Positions 17,856 through 26,691 of a DNA stretch of 64,000 nt are shown here, piece by piece. The translations under genes and the position numbers were made by a program. Under the pieces are notes generated by a model, which saw nothing but the letters and a program-made list of their open reading frames with translations, was not told where the DNA came from and ran no database searches. Position 1 is the stretch's first letter. The number at the start of each line of letters is the position of its first letter. Origin of the DNA: JBBRBB01 sp038206235 (GTDB taxonomy: Bacteria > Bacteroidota > Bacteroidia > Chitinophagales > Chitinophagaceae); NCBI GenBank assembly GCA_038206235.1, contig JBBRBB010000006.1, positions 102,975 to 166,974 of the forward strand, in the 5' to 3' direction.

Positions 17856-18245
17856 TTATCTTCTCATTACCCCTATTGCAAGTAGTACCCAGCCTGCAAT
17901 AAAACATAATCCTCCAACAGGAGTAACAGCGCCAAGCCAGTTCATCTGTTCATTACCGGCTGCTGTCGAAAAAGTAAGTGCATATAAAGAACCGGAAAAT
18001 AAAATAATACCTGCAATAAAAAATCTTCCGCTCCACAGTATAAAATTATTTGTGTACGATTGATAGATGATACCTGTAATCAGCAAAGCAAACGCATGAT
18101 AAAACTGATAGCGCACTGCTGTTTCAAATACCTGCAAACTGTCAGCATTCAGTTTTGATTTTAAAGCATGTGCCCCAAAAGCACCTAATGCCACAGATAA
18201 TGCTGCAAGCAACCCAGCAGTAACTATTAAAATGGGTTTATACAT
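17856..18245 (-). CDS. DUF423 family membrane protein
   Basis: A 129-residue protein starting at the ATG at 18245 (MYKPILIVTAGLLAALSVAL). It has about four transmembrane helices and the family signature GAFGAHALK followed by VRYQFYHAFALL. DUF423 proteins are small, widespread inner-membrane proteins of unknown function. The start lies inside the end of aroK (8-bp overlap), so translation is probably coupled. Confidence 0.85.
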   Translation of the reverse strand: MYKPILIVTAGLLAALSVALGAFGAHALKSKLNADSLQVFETAVRYQFYHAFALLITGIIYQSYTNNFILWSGRFFIAGIILFSGSLYALTFSTAAGNEQMNWLGAVTPVGGLCFIAGWVLLAIGVMRR

Positions 18246-18744
18246 ATTTTGCAAAAATAGTTTCAAAATCCTGCAAAGAAATTTTTTCTCCGCTTACATG
18301 ATGTTGCGCTTTTGAATAATACAATTTACGTTCTTCCATTTTATCAGAAAGAAAAATGGTAAGCTCATCATCAGAAAGGTTTTGGATGAGAGGACGGTTT
18401 TGTTTTTCAGGCAGTAATCGTTTTAGTAAAACATGCAAAGGCTCATCTATCCAGATAGTAATTCCATTCTCATTCATCCATTCCATATTATTATGAAAGC
18501 AAGGTGTGCCGCCACCTGTGGCAATTACAATATTTTTAATCGCTGATAATGTATGCAGCACATCTCTTTCCTTCTGCCTGAAAAATTCTTCTCCATTTGT
18601 TTCAAAGATTTCTTTAATGGTCATGGATGTTTCCTTTTCGATCATTTGGTCCAGGTCAATCCAATCACTTTGTAATTTATCTGCAATGCGCTGCGCCCAG
18701 TAGGTTTTACCGGCGCCCATCATACCGATAAGGAAAATATTCAT
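18238..18744 (-). CDS. aroK: Shikimate kinase
   Basis: A 168-residue kinase that phosphorylates shikimate at the 3-hydroxyl, the fifth step of the shikimate pathway to aromatic amino acids. GMMGAGKT (residues 7-14) is the Walker A motif. DLDQMIE supplies the shikimate-binding aspartate, TGGGTPC is the conserved glycine triad, and NRPL lies in the lid. The length is standard. Its start overlaps the end of a DUF5615 toxin remnant by 4 bp, and its end overlaps the DUF423 gene, so the genes from the DUF433 antitoxin through aroK are packed as one transcription unit. Confidence 0.92.
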   Translation of the reverse strand: MNIFLIGMMGAGKTYWAQRIADKLQSDWIDLDQMIEKETSMTIKEIFETNGEEFFRQKERDVLHTLSAIKNIVIATGGGTPCFHNNMEWMNENGITIWIDEPLHVLLKRLLPEKQNRPLIQNLSDDELTIFLSDKMEERKLYYSKAQHHVSGEKISLQDFETIFAKYV

Positions 18745-19084
18745 TTAATTCCTTCTATTGAATTTGGATAAACAAGCGCAAGTTTATAATTATGGTTAAA
18801 GAAAACAATTCTCTCCCATTGTTTATTCATGAGTTTCCGAAATTTTGGGTGTCTCATATTACCTAAACGAAAATGAATAACTTTTGGAGGGGGATTGGTG
18901 TGCAATATTCTATCCGGCAAAATCTTTATCACGCGATAAAATAGTTAGATTTATTTTCTTTTGCATAATCCCATATTAAATTGTCATCGCCATCAATTTT
19001 TACAGAAACAGCATATATAAAATCGGTGCTTTGCCAAAGATTATAAGTTTGAGGTAAGTTAGAATCAACGATGAACTTTGGCAC
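18741..19084 (-). pseudogene. DUF5615 (PIN-like, Mut7-C type) toxin, frameshifted
   Basis: Translation from the GTG at 19084 gives VPKFIVDSNLPQTYNLWQST through NLIWDYAKENK and then a stop. A shifted frame continues LTILSRDKDFAG and stops. A further frame resumes RILHTNPPPKVIHFRLGNMR and ends YPNSIEGIK at 18741. Joined, these make a complete DUF5615 protein, the putative RNase toxin partner of DUF433 antitoxins. At least two lesions prevent one polypeptide. The GTG overlaps the antitoxin stop (TAGTG), the usual coupling in such pairs. Confidence 0.75.
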
Positions 19085-19329
19085 TACTTAGCATTTTTGA
19101 ACTCAACGATTGAATATTCGAGACTTGACATTTTAAGAGCAAATTCTTTACAGACGTTTATATCTTTAACAGAAATAAAGGGAAAGGCTTCAAGAATATC
19201 ACTTTCTGTATCGCCTGCAAGTAAATGACTCACTACTGTTTCCACATCGAGGCGTGTGCCTTTAATGATTGGTTTTCCTCCTTGCACACCTGAACGAACT
19301 TCCAATCTTTCATTTATTTCATAATCCAT
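19084..19329 (-). CDS. DUF433 family antitoxin
   Basis: An 81-residue protein from the ATG at 19329 (MDYEINERLEVRSGVQGGKP); the open frame continues 46 codons upstream, but that part is not family-like. GGKPIIKGTRLDVETVVSHL is the DUF433 helix-turn-helix signature, and residues about 45-70 form the second helical element. DUF433 proteins are antitoxins of DUF5615 toxins. Its toxin gene directly downstream is broken, so this is an antitoxin without a working partner at this locus. Confidence 0.8.
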   Translation of the reverse strand: MDYEINERLEVRSGVQGGKPIIKGTRLDVETVVSHLLAGDTESDILEAFPFISVKDINVCKEFALKMSSLEYSIVEFKNAK

Positions 19330-19384
19330 AATTTTTTTTCTTAAAGGTAAGAATAAAAAGAATTCTGAGTTACTCATCTGCACA

Positions 19385-20569
19385 TCATTCAAACGCATTA
19401 ATCCCTGTAACATCCATACCGGTAATGAGTAAATGAATATCATGAGTGCCTTCATACGTAAGCACACTCTCTATATTCATTATATGACGCATCACACTGT
19501 ATTCACCTGTAATGCCCATACCGCCAAGCATCTGGCGTGCCTCACGGGCAATGTTTGCAGCAATTTCGCAACTGTTACGCTTTGCCATACTCACCTGTTG
19601 AGGCGTTGCCCTGCCTTCATTCATCAATGTTCCAATGCGCCATGCCATTAGCTGTGCCTTGGTTATTTCCGTAATCATTTCTGCAAGTTTTTTTTGCTGC
19701 AACTGAAATGCGCCGATAGGTTTGCCGAACTGAATTCTTTCTTTGCTGTATCGTAAGGCAGTATCGTAACAATCCATGGCTGCACCTAATGCACCCCAGG
19801 CAATTCCATAGCGGGCTTTGGTTAAACAACCTAATGGTCCCTTCAAACCCTTTACCCTTGGAAATATATTTTCTTTCGGAACTTTTACATCATGAAATAC
19901 AAGCTCACCTGTTGCGCTTGCACGTAAACTCCATTTGCCATGTGTTGTTGGTGTTGAAAAACCTTCCATTCCGCGTTCAACTATTAAACCTTTTATTTCT
20001 CCGCTTTCATCCTTTGCCCATACAACTGCAACCTGTGCAAAAGGGGCATTGCTAATCCACATTTTTGTTCCGTTCAATATCACGTGGTCACCTGCGTCTT
20101 TGAAGTTACTCAACATGCCTGCAGGGTTGCTTCCAAAATCCGGCTCTGTTAATCCAAAGCAACCAAGCCATTCTCCGCTTGCAAGCTTCGGCAAATATTT
20201 TTTTCGTTGCTCCTCGCTGCCATACTCATAAATGGGAAACATTACCAAGCTTCCCTGCACGCTTGCAGTGGAGCGCACACCGCTATCGCCGCGTTCAAGC
20301 TCCTGCATCATCAAACCATAACTAATATAATCCAATCCGCCGCCGCCATATTCATGCGGAATCGTTGGACCGAAACAACCCAACTCACCTAATTGCTTTA
20401 CTATGTGCTCAGGAAATTCTGCACGCTGAGCATAGTCTTCAATGATGGGTGAAATTTCTTTCTTTACATAATTACGAACACTTTCACGAACCAGCTTTTG
20501 CTCTTCGGTGAGCAACTCATCAACTAAAAAATAATCGGGGGATTGAAACAAATCAGTTTTTACAGCCAT
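19385..20569 (-). CDS. gcdH: Acyl-CoA dehydrogenase, glutaryl-CoA dehydrogenase type
   Basis: A 394-residue FAD enzyme. Among acyl-CoA dehydrogenases it most resembles glutaryl-CoA dehydrogenase, which converts glutaryl-CoA to crotonyl-CoA and CO2. The features are GVRSTASVQGSLVMFPIYEY near residue 95, LTEPDFGSNPAGM for substrate/FAD binding, QMLGGMGI, and the catalytic glutamate in TYEGTHDIHLLI near the C-terminus. This role suits the neighbouring kynurenine genes, whose products can flow to 2-oxoadipate and glutaryl-CoA. Its start codon lies 1 nt from a heptamer repeat array that also carries the palindromic 19-mer. Related acyl-CoA substrates cannot be excluded. Confidence 0.85.
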   Translation of the reverse strand: MAVKTDLFQSPDYFLVDELLTEEQKLVRESVRNYVKKEISPIIEDYAQRAEFPEHIVKQLGELGCFGPTIPHEYGGGGLDYISYGLMMQELERGDSGVRSTASVQGSLVMFPIYEYGSEEQRKKYLPKLASGEWLGCFGLTEPDFGSNPAGMLSNFKDAGDHVILNGTKMWISNAPFAQVAVVWAKDESGEIKGLIVERGMEGFSTPTTHGKWSLRASATGELVFHDVKVPKENIFPRVKGLKGPLGCLTKARYGIAWGALGAAMDCYDTALRYSKERIQFGKPIGAFQLQQKKLAEMITEITKAQLMAWRIGTLMNEGRATPQQVSMAKRNSCEIAANIAREARQMLGGMGITGEYSVMRHIMNIESVLTYEGTHDIHLLITGMDVTGINAFE

Positions 20570-20570
20570 A

Positions 20571-20650
20571 TTTTCAGTTTGTTGTTTGTAGTTTTCAGTT
20601 TGTCCGCAGGATGCTGCGCATAGTTTGTAGTTCGTAGTTTGTAGTTTGAG
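20571..20650. repeat. Heptamer array with palindromic 19-mer upstream of gcdH (copy 2 of 3)
   Basis: Read on the gene strand, degenerate 7-bp units of the type CAAACTA run up to the start codon. In the middle they are interrupted by the 19-mer at 20603-20621, and CAAACT stands on both sides of it. The same composite, in the other orientation, lies upstream of ppk2 at 44682-44763; 23 nt around the core are identical there. Confidence 0.85.
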
Positions 20651-20837
20651 GAATCAGCTCAAAACAAATAACTGATTAACGAAATAATATTTAATGAGCC
20701 GCAAAATTAACAGCCGTTAGTTATTTGCCAATCATTTATTGTATTTTTATTTGTGCTGCAAAGAGATGTTCCTGCAGCGAATTGTTTTGGATAGATTCCG
20801 CTTGCAAAAAACAATGTAACTTTAGAAAAATTGCACA

Positions 20838-21086
20838 ATGTCAAACTTGAATAAAGAAGAACTATTAAGCAGAATAACAGTTGATGCAAACTTAATGGTT
20901 GGTAAGCCTGTTATTCACGGAATGAGAATTACTGTGGAACAGATAATGGATGCATTGGCAGGAAGATTATCAGATAAAGAGATCATAGAAGATTACACGG
21001 AATTAGAAGTTAATGACATAAAGGCTGTGTTGTTATATGCAAATGAATTGGTGAAAGAGGAGAGGGTATACCTAATTAATCATTAA
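20838..21086 (+). CDS. DUF433 family antitoxin (second module)
   Basis: An 82-residue protein with the DUF433 signature GKPVIHGMRITVEQIMDALAGR and the second element DKEIIEDYTELEVNDIKAVL. It should bind DNA and neutralise a DUF5615 partner. The downstream ORF begins 5 bp after its stop and is such a partner, although its C-terminus is damaged. It faces away from the gcdH gene. Confidence 0.85.
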   Translation: MSNLNKEELLSRITVDANLMVGKPVIHGMRITVEQIMDALAGRLSDKEIIEDYTELEVNDIKAVLLYANELVKEERVYLINH

Positions 21087-21091
21087 TTAGT

Positions 21092-21340
21092 ATGAAATTT
21101 CTTACAGATGTTGGTGTCGGTAAGAAAGTGCAAAGCTTCCTTAAGCAGGAACATCAGGATGTTAAATGCATTAGGGATATTAATCCTTCTATGGATGATT
21201 ATGATATTCTGGAGATAGCAGTAAAAGAAAGAAGGATTGTAATTACAGACTTTTTTTCTGCATCATTTAATTGCATCAAATATTTATTCATTTGCTGCTC
21301 TATAGCTTTTGCTGACATAATATTTTTTTTAGAAATTTAA
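21092..21340 (+). pseudogene. DUF5615 toxin with replaced C-terminus
   Basis: Residues 1-52 (MKFLTDVGVGKKVQSFLKQE ... KERRIVITDF) follow the DUF5615 PIN-like family. In intact members the segment after RIVIT continues with an acidic motif such as DKDFG and about 50 more residues. Here it runs into an unrelated hydrophobic tail (FNCIKYLFICCSIAFADIIF) and stops close to the convergent kmo gene. The active-site half is missing, probably by deletion, so the toxin is likely dead. Confidence 0.7.
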
Positions 21341-21343
21341 TTT

Positions 21344-22702
21344 TTAATGGGAAGATAAAAGTTGAAACTTCTGCAAAATTAATTTTTCAATTTCCTCGCT
21401 TTCCCACCTTACTTCAATATCTGGTATCTTCATTACTTGCTGCATTATCGCTTCCTGCTGCTGCCCTTTTTGCAAGGCTTCGCTGTAACGAATATGCGGA
21501 CTGAAAGTAACCTGTGAATAAGCAGGTATCCATTTGTCAGGATATTTTTGATTAAGCCTTGCCTCTATTTTCTTTTGTAACAAAAATTTTGCATCGGCAG
21601 TTTTTTCACGCATTTCTATAAAGTTACCAACGGCCAAATCTGCAATTGCATCTGCATCCGGTTTTCGAAATGTTTGATATTCATTCAAAATTGTTTCCCA
21701 GTCATCATCATTGTTTTCAATTAACTCATCAAGTATTCTGCAATCTTCAAAACCACAATTCATTCCCTGACCAAAGAACGGAACAATGGCGTGGGCTGCA
21801 TCTCCAATTAAAGCAAACTTATCTTCTCTAATCCATGGGAAACATTTCACTGTTACCAATGAGGCGATTGGATTGTGAAAAAAATCTTCAGCCAAAGTTG
21901 GCATCAGCGGCACTGCATCAGCAAAGGTTTCATCAAAAAAAGCAAGCAACTTTTCTTTTGTGTTTAGTGTTGAAAAAGATACTCTTCCCTCAGACGGGAA
22001 AAACAATGTGCAGGTGAAAGTTTTATCCAAATTTGGTAATGCGATCAGCATAAATTCTTTTCGTGGCCAAATGTGCAGTGCATTAACATACATTGCAAAA
22101 TCGCCCTTTCCGGTTGCAGGTATAGTTAATTCTTTATAGCTGCAGTTAATGTAAAATTGATTGTAATCAAATTTATCGTGATGCAGCATGTGCTGCAGGC
22201 GGGCAGCGGAGAAGGCGCCATCAGCGCCGAAGATAAGCTGACAGTTGACGGTTGACGGTTGATTGTTTTTTGTATTTTCAAAAGTAATTTCATTTGTATT
22301 CCAGTGTATGTTAGCGCATTTTTGATTGAAGAAAATTTCAACACCATTTGCTTGTGCCAAATCCATCAGCTTTATATTTAAAGTGGCTCTTGAAACAGAG
22401 TTGATGTATTGCCCTTCCTTACCGTAGGGCTGAAACGCTGTTGTGCTATCTATGTTATGAATGTAACGGCCATACATAGGAATGGCAATCTTTTTTATTT
22501 CGTCTGCAAGTCCAACTTTTTCTAATGCGAGCAAACCCCGGTCACTTAATGCAAGATTGATTGAGCGACCGGCTTCATTTTTTTCTTTACGCATATCCAG
22601 TCTGCGCTCATAGAGTTTTACTACGTGGCCACGCTTTGCTAGGTAAATGGATAAGAGACTTCCTACAAGACCTGCGCCGATTATGGTTACTTCCTTTTTC
22701 AA
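21344..22702 (-). CDS. kmo: Kynurenine 3-monooxygenase
   Basis: A 452-residue FAD/NADPH hydroxylase converting L-kynurenine to 3-hydroxykynurenine. Evidence is IIGAGLVGSLLSIYLAKRGH (dinucleotide fold), AGRSINLALSDRG, RATLNIKLMDLA, ALIGDAAHAIVPFFGQGMNC and a C-terminal hydrophobic/helical region. The only start that keeps the FAD motif is TTG at 22702; the codon before it is an in-frame TGA, and the TTG overlaps the stop of the MazF-like gene (TTGA). Residues about 152-161 (NNQPSTVNCQ) are encoded by an in-frame heptamer array at 22241-22264. Kynureninase and other pathway genes are on the same strand. Confidence 0.92.
   Translation of the reverse strand: MKKEVTIIGAGLVGSLLSIYLAKRGHVVKLYERRLDMRKEKNEAGRSINLALSDRGLLALEKVGLADEIKKIAIPMYGRYIHNIDSTTAFQPYGKEGQYINSVSRATLNIKLMDLAQANGVEIFFNQKCANIHWNTNEITFENTKNNQPSTVNCQLIFGADGAFSAARLQHMLHHDKFDYNQFYINCSYKELTIPATGKGDFAMYVNALHIWPRKEFMLIALPNLDKTFTCTLFFPSEGRVSFSTLNTKEKLLAFFDETFADAVPLMPTLAEDFFHNPIASLVTVKCFPWIREDKFALIGDAAHAIVPFFGQGMNCGFEDCRILDELIENNDDDWETILNEYQTFRKPDADAIADLAVGNFIEMREKTADAKFLLQKKIEARLNQKYPDKWIPAYSQVTFSPHIRYSEALQKGQQQEAIMQQVMKIPDIEVRWESEEIEKLILQKFQLLSSH
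22241..22264. repeat. In-frame heptamer array inside kmo
   Basis: Three 7-bp units (ACAGTTG, ACGGTTG, ACGGTTG) plus a partial fourth. Because 7 is not a multiple of 3, the units are read in different frames. The insertion keeps the gene open and encodes a polar loop before the conserved LIFGADG. Confidence 0.75.
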
Positions 22703-23025
22703 TCAATCAAAGATTTGAAAGTGAACCTAAAAGACGAAAGTGTAATTGCGTTTAACTTTCCTATCGCTGTGATTATTTTTTCCGATTTTAAAGTAAATAT
22801 TCTATCCACTTTAATAACCGATGAAACTCTTAAACCATTAATATTATCCGGGTTAATAATGATTTCATTTGGTGATAGAACCTGAGGTATTTGAGAAGAA
22901 ATTGCAGCAAGAATAATGTCTTTGAATTTATCTTTTGTTTCTGCAATAACAACTGCCGGTCTAACCTTAATATTAGTTAATTCAGAAAAGGGAAAGGGTA
23001 TTAAAATTATATCTCCGGTTTGCAT
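22699..23025 (-). CDS. MazF/PemK-family toxin
   Basis: A 108-residue protein from the ATG at 23025 (MQTGDIILIPFPFSELTNIK). GDIILIPFPFS and KVRPAVVIAE are the MazF/PemK endoribonuclease signatures, and LRVSSVIKVDRIFTL covers the conserved second half. These toxins cleave RNA. The start overlaps the antitoxin stop by one base (TAATG), and its stop overlaps the TTG start of kmo. It looks intact. Its position between two kynurenine genes means kmo translation may depend on ribosomes that have read the toxin. Confidence 0.82.
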   Translation of the reverse strand: MQTGDIILIPFPFSELTNIKVRPAVVIAETKDKFKDIILAAISSQIPQVLSPNEIIINPDNINGLRVSSVIKVDRIFTLKSEKIITAIGKLNAITLSSFRFTFKSLID

Positions 23026-23234
23026 TATTTTTTCCTCAGATAATCCTGATAAATGTCTTCTTCTTCTGCCTTCCAAAACCGAAAAGATTCTTCATCTAAA
23101 GCATAACTGCGCAAGCTTTCGGTTTCTAAATCATCCTCTATAAAAGTTATTATTACTGAGCATTCTTTTTGAACCGGAGGTTTCTCAAGAAGTTTAATTT
23201 TTTCTCCGTCAAATATTCCTTTGATTGCATGCAT
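23025..23234 (-). CDS. Small antitoxin of the MazF-like module
   Basis: A 69-residue protein (MHAIKGIFDGEKIKLLEKPP) with a short N-terminal strand region and an acidic C-terminus (FWKAEEEDIYQDYLRKK). The arrangement is usual for DUF2281-like or AbrB-unrelated antitoxins of MazF/PemK toxins. Family placement rests mainly on position: it precedes the toxin with a one-base stop/start overlap. Confidence 0.7.
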   Translation of the reverse strand: MHAIKGIFDGEKIKLLEKPPVQKECSVIITFIEDDLETESLRSYALDEESFRFWKAEEEDIYQDYLRKK

Positions 23235-23292
23235 ATAAAAATAAGCAAGTTATAAAAACAAAGCCAAACTGCAAATCCAAAATCCTAAACAA

Positions 23293-24567
23293 TTAACACA
23301 ATAATTTTTCAATAATATTCCCAAACCTCCACAGATCCTCAAACGTATTGTACAATGGCACAGGCGCAATGCGAATAACATTCGGTTCACGCCAATCAGT
23401 AATTACTCCTCGTTTTGTAAGTTCATTAAATATTTCCCTTCCCCGTTCTAACATTAACATAGAAACCTGGCAACCTCTTTCATTTTCGTTTTGCGGAGTA
23501 ATTACTTCAATAATTTTTTGGTGCTCCCGCTTATTTAAATCATCAATAATAAAAAATAAATAATCATTCAGCATTTTTCTTTTTGCATGTATTTTATCCA
23601 TACCTGCTTCTTCAAAAATATCAAGAGAAGCTTTGTGTGCAGCCATACTTAACACCGGTGCATTGCTCAGTTGCCAGCCCTCTGCAGTTGGTATTGCGTG
23701 AAAACCTTTTTCCATTTGAAAGCGTGTTTCTTTTGTATAACCCCACCAACCCGCAAAACGGGGAAGTGTTGTATCTCTTGCATGCTTTTCATGTATGTAA
23801 ACACCTGCCACACCGCCAGGGCCTGAATTGAGATATTTATAAGAACACCAGCACGCAAAATCAACATTCCAGTCATGCAATTTTAATTCAACGTTGCCTG
23901 CGGCATGAGCCAGGTCGAAGCCTGCATAAGCACCAATTTTGTGCGCTGTGTCCCTAATTGTTTTTATATCAAAATATTGCCCTGTGTAATAATTTACGGC
24001 GCCAAATAAAACAAGTGCTGTCGAATTTCTGAATTGCTGAATGGTTGAAATAATGTCGTCAGTTCGTATAGCATATTCACCATCTCTCGGTTTTACTTCT
24101 ACAATCGCATCATTTGGCTGATACCCGTGAAAACGAACCTGTGATTCCATTGCATATTGGTCAGATGGAAATGCTTTTGCTTCACAGATAATTTTATACC
24201 GCTCTTTTGTTGGGCAATAAAAAGTTACCATCAGCAAATGCAGATTCACGGTAAGCTGGTTCATCACCACAACTTCATGCGGCAGGCTTCCAACTATTTT
24301 TGAAAGTTGCTGTGGAAAAATTTCATGATACGGAAACCAGGGATTCTTTGCATGAAAATGACCTTCTACGCCAAGCTTTGCCCAATCATCCAATTCCTGT
24401 TGTATATAATCTTTTACTGATTTTGGTTGCAGCCCCAGGGAATTACCTGTGAGATAAATACAATCTTTTCCGTTGTGCTGCGGAATGAAAAACTTTTCAC
24501 GAAAATTCTTTAGCTCGTCCTTTGCGTCAAGTTGTTTGGCAAATGCAATCGTATTTTCAAATGTCAT
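23293..24567 (-). CDS. kynU: Kynureninase
   Basis: A 424-residue PLP enzyme that cleaves 3-hydroxykynurenine (or kynurenine) to 3-hydroxyanthranilate (or anthranilate) and alanine. The N-terminal CIYLTGNSLGLQPKSV, the VEGHFHAKNPWFPYHE block, FDLAHAAGN and the PLP lysine in CSYKYLNSGPGG (Lys244) are all present, as is the PRFAGWWGY segment. The length is normal. It lies upstream of the MazF-like module and kmo, and 10 bp downstream of a kelch-repeat gene, probably in one transcription unit. Confidence 0.94.
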   Translation of the reverse strand: MTFENTIAFAKQLDAKDELKNFREKFFIPQHNGKDCIYLTGNSLGLQPKSVKDYIQQELDDWAKLGVEGHFHAKNPWFPYHEIFPQQLSKIVGSLPHEVVVMNQLTVNLHLLMVTFYCPTKERYKIICEAKAFPSDQYAMESQVRFHGYQPNDAIVEVKPRDGEYAIRTDDIISTIQQFRNSTALVLFGAVNYYTGQYFDIKTIRDTAHKIGAYAGFDLAHAAGNVELKLHDWNVDFACWCSYKYLNSGPGGVAGVYIHEKHARDTTLPRFAGWWGYTKETRFQMEKGFHAIPTAEGWQLSNAPVLSMAAHKASLDIFEEAGMDKIHAKRKMLNDYLFFIIDDLNKREHQKIIEVITPQNENERGCQVSMLMLERGREIFNELTKRGVITDWREPNVIRIAPVPLYNTFEDLWRFGNIIEKLLC

Positions 24568-24576
24568 TCAACAAAC

Positions 24577-26541
24577 TTACATCTTTATAAAAGTTTGCCT
24601 GAATTTCTCACCGGTCTTTTCATTAATAAATAAAAGCGTATAAGTTCCGCTTGCCAGCTTAGAAATATCTTGTTGAATTACTGTGTTTCCTTTTTGCACC
24701 TCGATTGTTTTTTGCAATAAGAGTTTTCCTGAAAAATTGTACATCATCATTTTAAGCGAAGTATTTTCCTCTGCATTTATAGAATACCACAGATTATCTT
24801 TTGCAGGATTTGGATATATCATGATAGAAAAACCGCTTGCGCTTAATAGAACTCTGGCTATGCCGCTGTAGTAAAATTTATTGTCTTTATCAACTTCCTG
24901 GAGGCGATAAAATAGCTGAGCACTTTGTGTTTGCAAAGCAGCATCATCACTGAATTGATAATTCAATATGGAGTTGCTGAACCCTGCTGCCTGCACAGCG
25001 CCAATGTTTTTGAAATGCACACCATCTGTACTGCGCTGTATATTAAAATACCCTGTGTTAGATTCCTCAGCGGTTTGCCAGTGAAGTGTTACAGATGTGT
25101 TATTCAATGAAGCATTGAATTGAAGAAAGCGAAGCCCCTGTACGCCGGCGGGTGCTAATTGCCAAAGGTCATTTAATACACCTGTAACTGTTGAACTAAA
25201 ATATATCGCCGTGCCGTTTCCTCCAAACAACCATAAGTTTCCATCTTTATCTATCCAGCCAGTAGCGCTTGTTCGTGCGCCCGGTTTATTGGTTATGCTC
25301 TGCACACCTTTAGTTCCATGATTAGGCGCTTTTGCAATCACGCTATCGCCTTTAACCCATTCCCACGTTTGCGCAGCAATATCATATTTCCACAGGTCAT
25401 TAAGATAGTTCGCAAATCCTGAATTGCTTGCAGCGTACCCTAATCCTCCAAATAATAATAGTTTTCCATCTGTATCAACCCACGCTGTAGAACTTGTTCT
25501 TGAACCCGGAACATTATTTACATCGGCTACACCTATATTTCCATAAATTGAAGCCTTGTAAACAGAATCACTCCCGCTAATCCACGTCCATGTATTTGCA
25601 GCAATATTATATCTCCACAAATCATTCATTATGCCGTATCCCGCCTGCTGAGTTGCATAGCCAATACCACCAAAAAGCCAGAGGTCGCCGGCATCATCTG
25701 TCCACGTAGATGCTTCCATTCTTGGGCCCGGAACATTAGTAGTATCAGGAACGCCCTTTGTGCCATATTCGCCTTCAAATGAGGAGGTATTGCTGCCCTT
25801 TATCCATGTCCATTCATTTGTTGAAATATCGTATTTCCATAAATCATTTAATGACGAAGACGAAGTATTACTTGGTCTGCCTCCAAAAAGCCACAAATTT
25901 CCTGAAGCATCAGTCCAGCTTACACAACTTTTTCTTGCACGTGGATTATTTGTGGGAGCAGAAACCCCCCTTGTTCCATATACTCCGGGGCTATTGAATG
26001 TTGTATCGCCTTTCATCCATGTCCACTGGTTTGTAGAGGGAGTATATTTCCATAAGTCATTTAACGTACCTACTTGCGTCGTTAAAGAATCAATAGCTAC
26101 GCCGCCAAAGAGCCAAAAGTTACCATCCGCATCTTTCCAATAAGCGCAGTTTGACCTTGCTCCAGGAGAGTTTCCATTATCAGCAACACTACTGTCTCCA
26201 TAAACAGGTTCTTCCCCTCCCATACTTCCACCCTTCATCCATGTCCATTCTTTTGTTACAATATCGTATTTCCACAAATCACTTAATATAGTAATACTAA
26301 ATGAGATTCCGTAGCCATCGCCTCCAAAAAGCCAAAGATTTCCATCAATGTCTGTCCAGGATGCATTATGCCATCTGGCGCCGGGCTTATTGGTGGGTGA
26401 TGAATTACCCTGAGTTCCATAGACTCCAGAATTGGCAGTTGATGTATCACCGCCAACCCATATCCATTGCCAGGATGTATTTACTTGTGCATACAATTGA
26501 GTAAACAGAAAAGAGAATGAAAGTAAAAATATCTTTTTCAT
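24577..26541 (-). CDS. Secreted kelch-repeat protein with T9SS tail
   Basis: A 654-residue protein with a signal peptide (MKKIFLLSFSFLFTQLYAQ). About six kelch-like units of some 65-75 residues follow, each with NDLWKYDI--WTW, GARTSATGWIDKDGNLWLFGG or close variants, consistent with a beta-propeller. A linker then carries LQFNASLNNTSVTLHWQTAE-type fibronectin-like sequence and a type A sorting domain (IYPNPAKDNLWYSI ... FRQTFIKM). It should be at the cell surface. A link to kynurenine catabolism is not obvious even though it sits between kynU and ridA on the same strand. Confidence 0.9.
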   Translation of the reverse strand: MKKIFLLSFSFLFTQLYAQVNTSWQWIWVGGDTSTANSGVYGTQGNSSPTNKPGARWHNASWTDIDGNLWLFGGDGYGISFSITILSDLWKYDIVTKEWTWMKGGSMGGEEPVYGDSSVADNGNSPGARSNCAYWKDADGNFWLFGGVAIDSLTTQVGTLNDLWKYTPSTNQWTWMKGDTTFNSPGVYGTRGVSAPTNNPRARKSCVSWTDASGNLWLFGGRPSNTSSSSLNDLWKYDISTNEWTWIKGSNTSSFEGEYGTKGVPDTTNVPGPRMEASTWTDDAGDLWLFGGIGYATQQAGYGIMNDLWRYNIAANTWTWISGSDSVYKASIYGNIGVADVNNVPGSRTSSTAWVDTDGKLLLFGGLGYAASNSGFANYLNDLWKYDIAAQTWEWVKGDSVIAKAPNHGTKGVQSITNKPGARTSATGWIDKDGNLWLFGGNGTAIYFSSTVTGVLNDLWQLAPAGVQGLRFLQFNASLNNTSVTLHWQTAEESNTGYFNIQRSTDGVHFKNIGAVQAAGFSNSILNYQFSDDAALQTQSAQLFYRLQEVDKDNKFYYSGIARVLLSASGFSIMIYPNPAKDNLWYSINAEENTSLKMMMYNFSGKLLLQKTIEVQKGNTVIQQDISKLASGTYTLLFINEKTGEKFRQTFIKM

Positions 26542-26654
26542 AACGTGGGTTTTAATTTTTTTGACGAATGCATTTTACAGCCGGATACAGAGGTAATAAA
26601 GTGCGGTTAAATTTTAAAAAATAATGAGTGAATGGCAGGTTTTATTTAGCAAGC

Positions 26655-26676
26655 GGTTTGGAGGTTGGAGGTTGGA
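26655..26676. repeat. Short heptamer array (GGTTGGA units)
   Basis: Three degenerate 7-bp units lie between the ridA stop and the kelch gene. They have the same period as the arrays elsewhere in the window. Confidence 0.55.
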
Positions 26677-26691
26677 TGCTCAATCTGAAAG

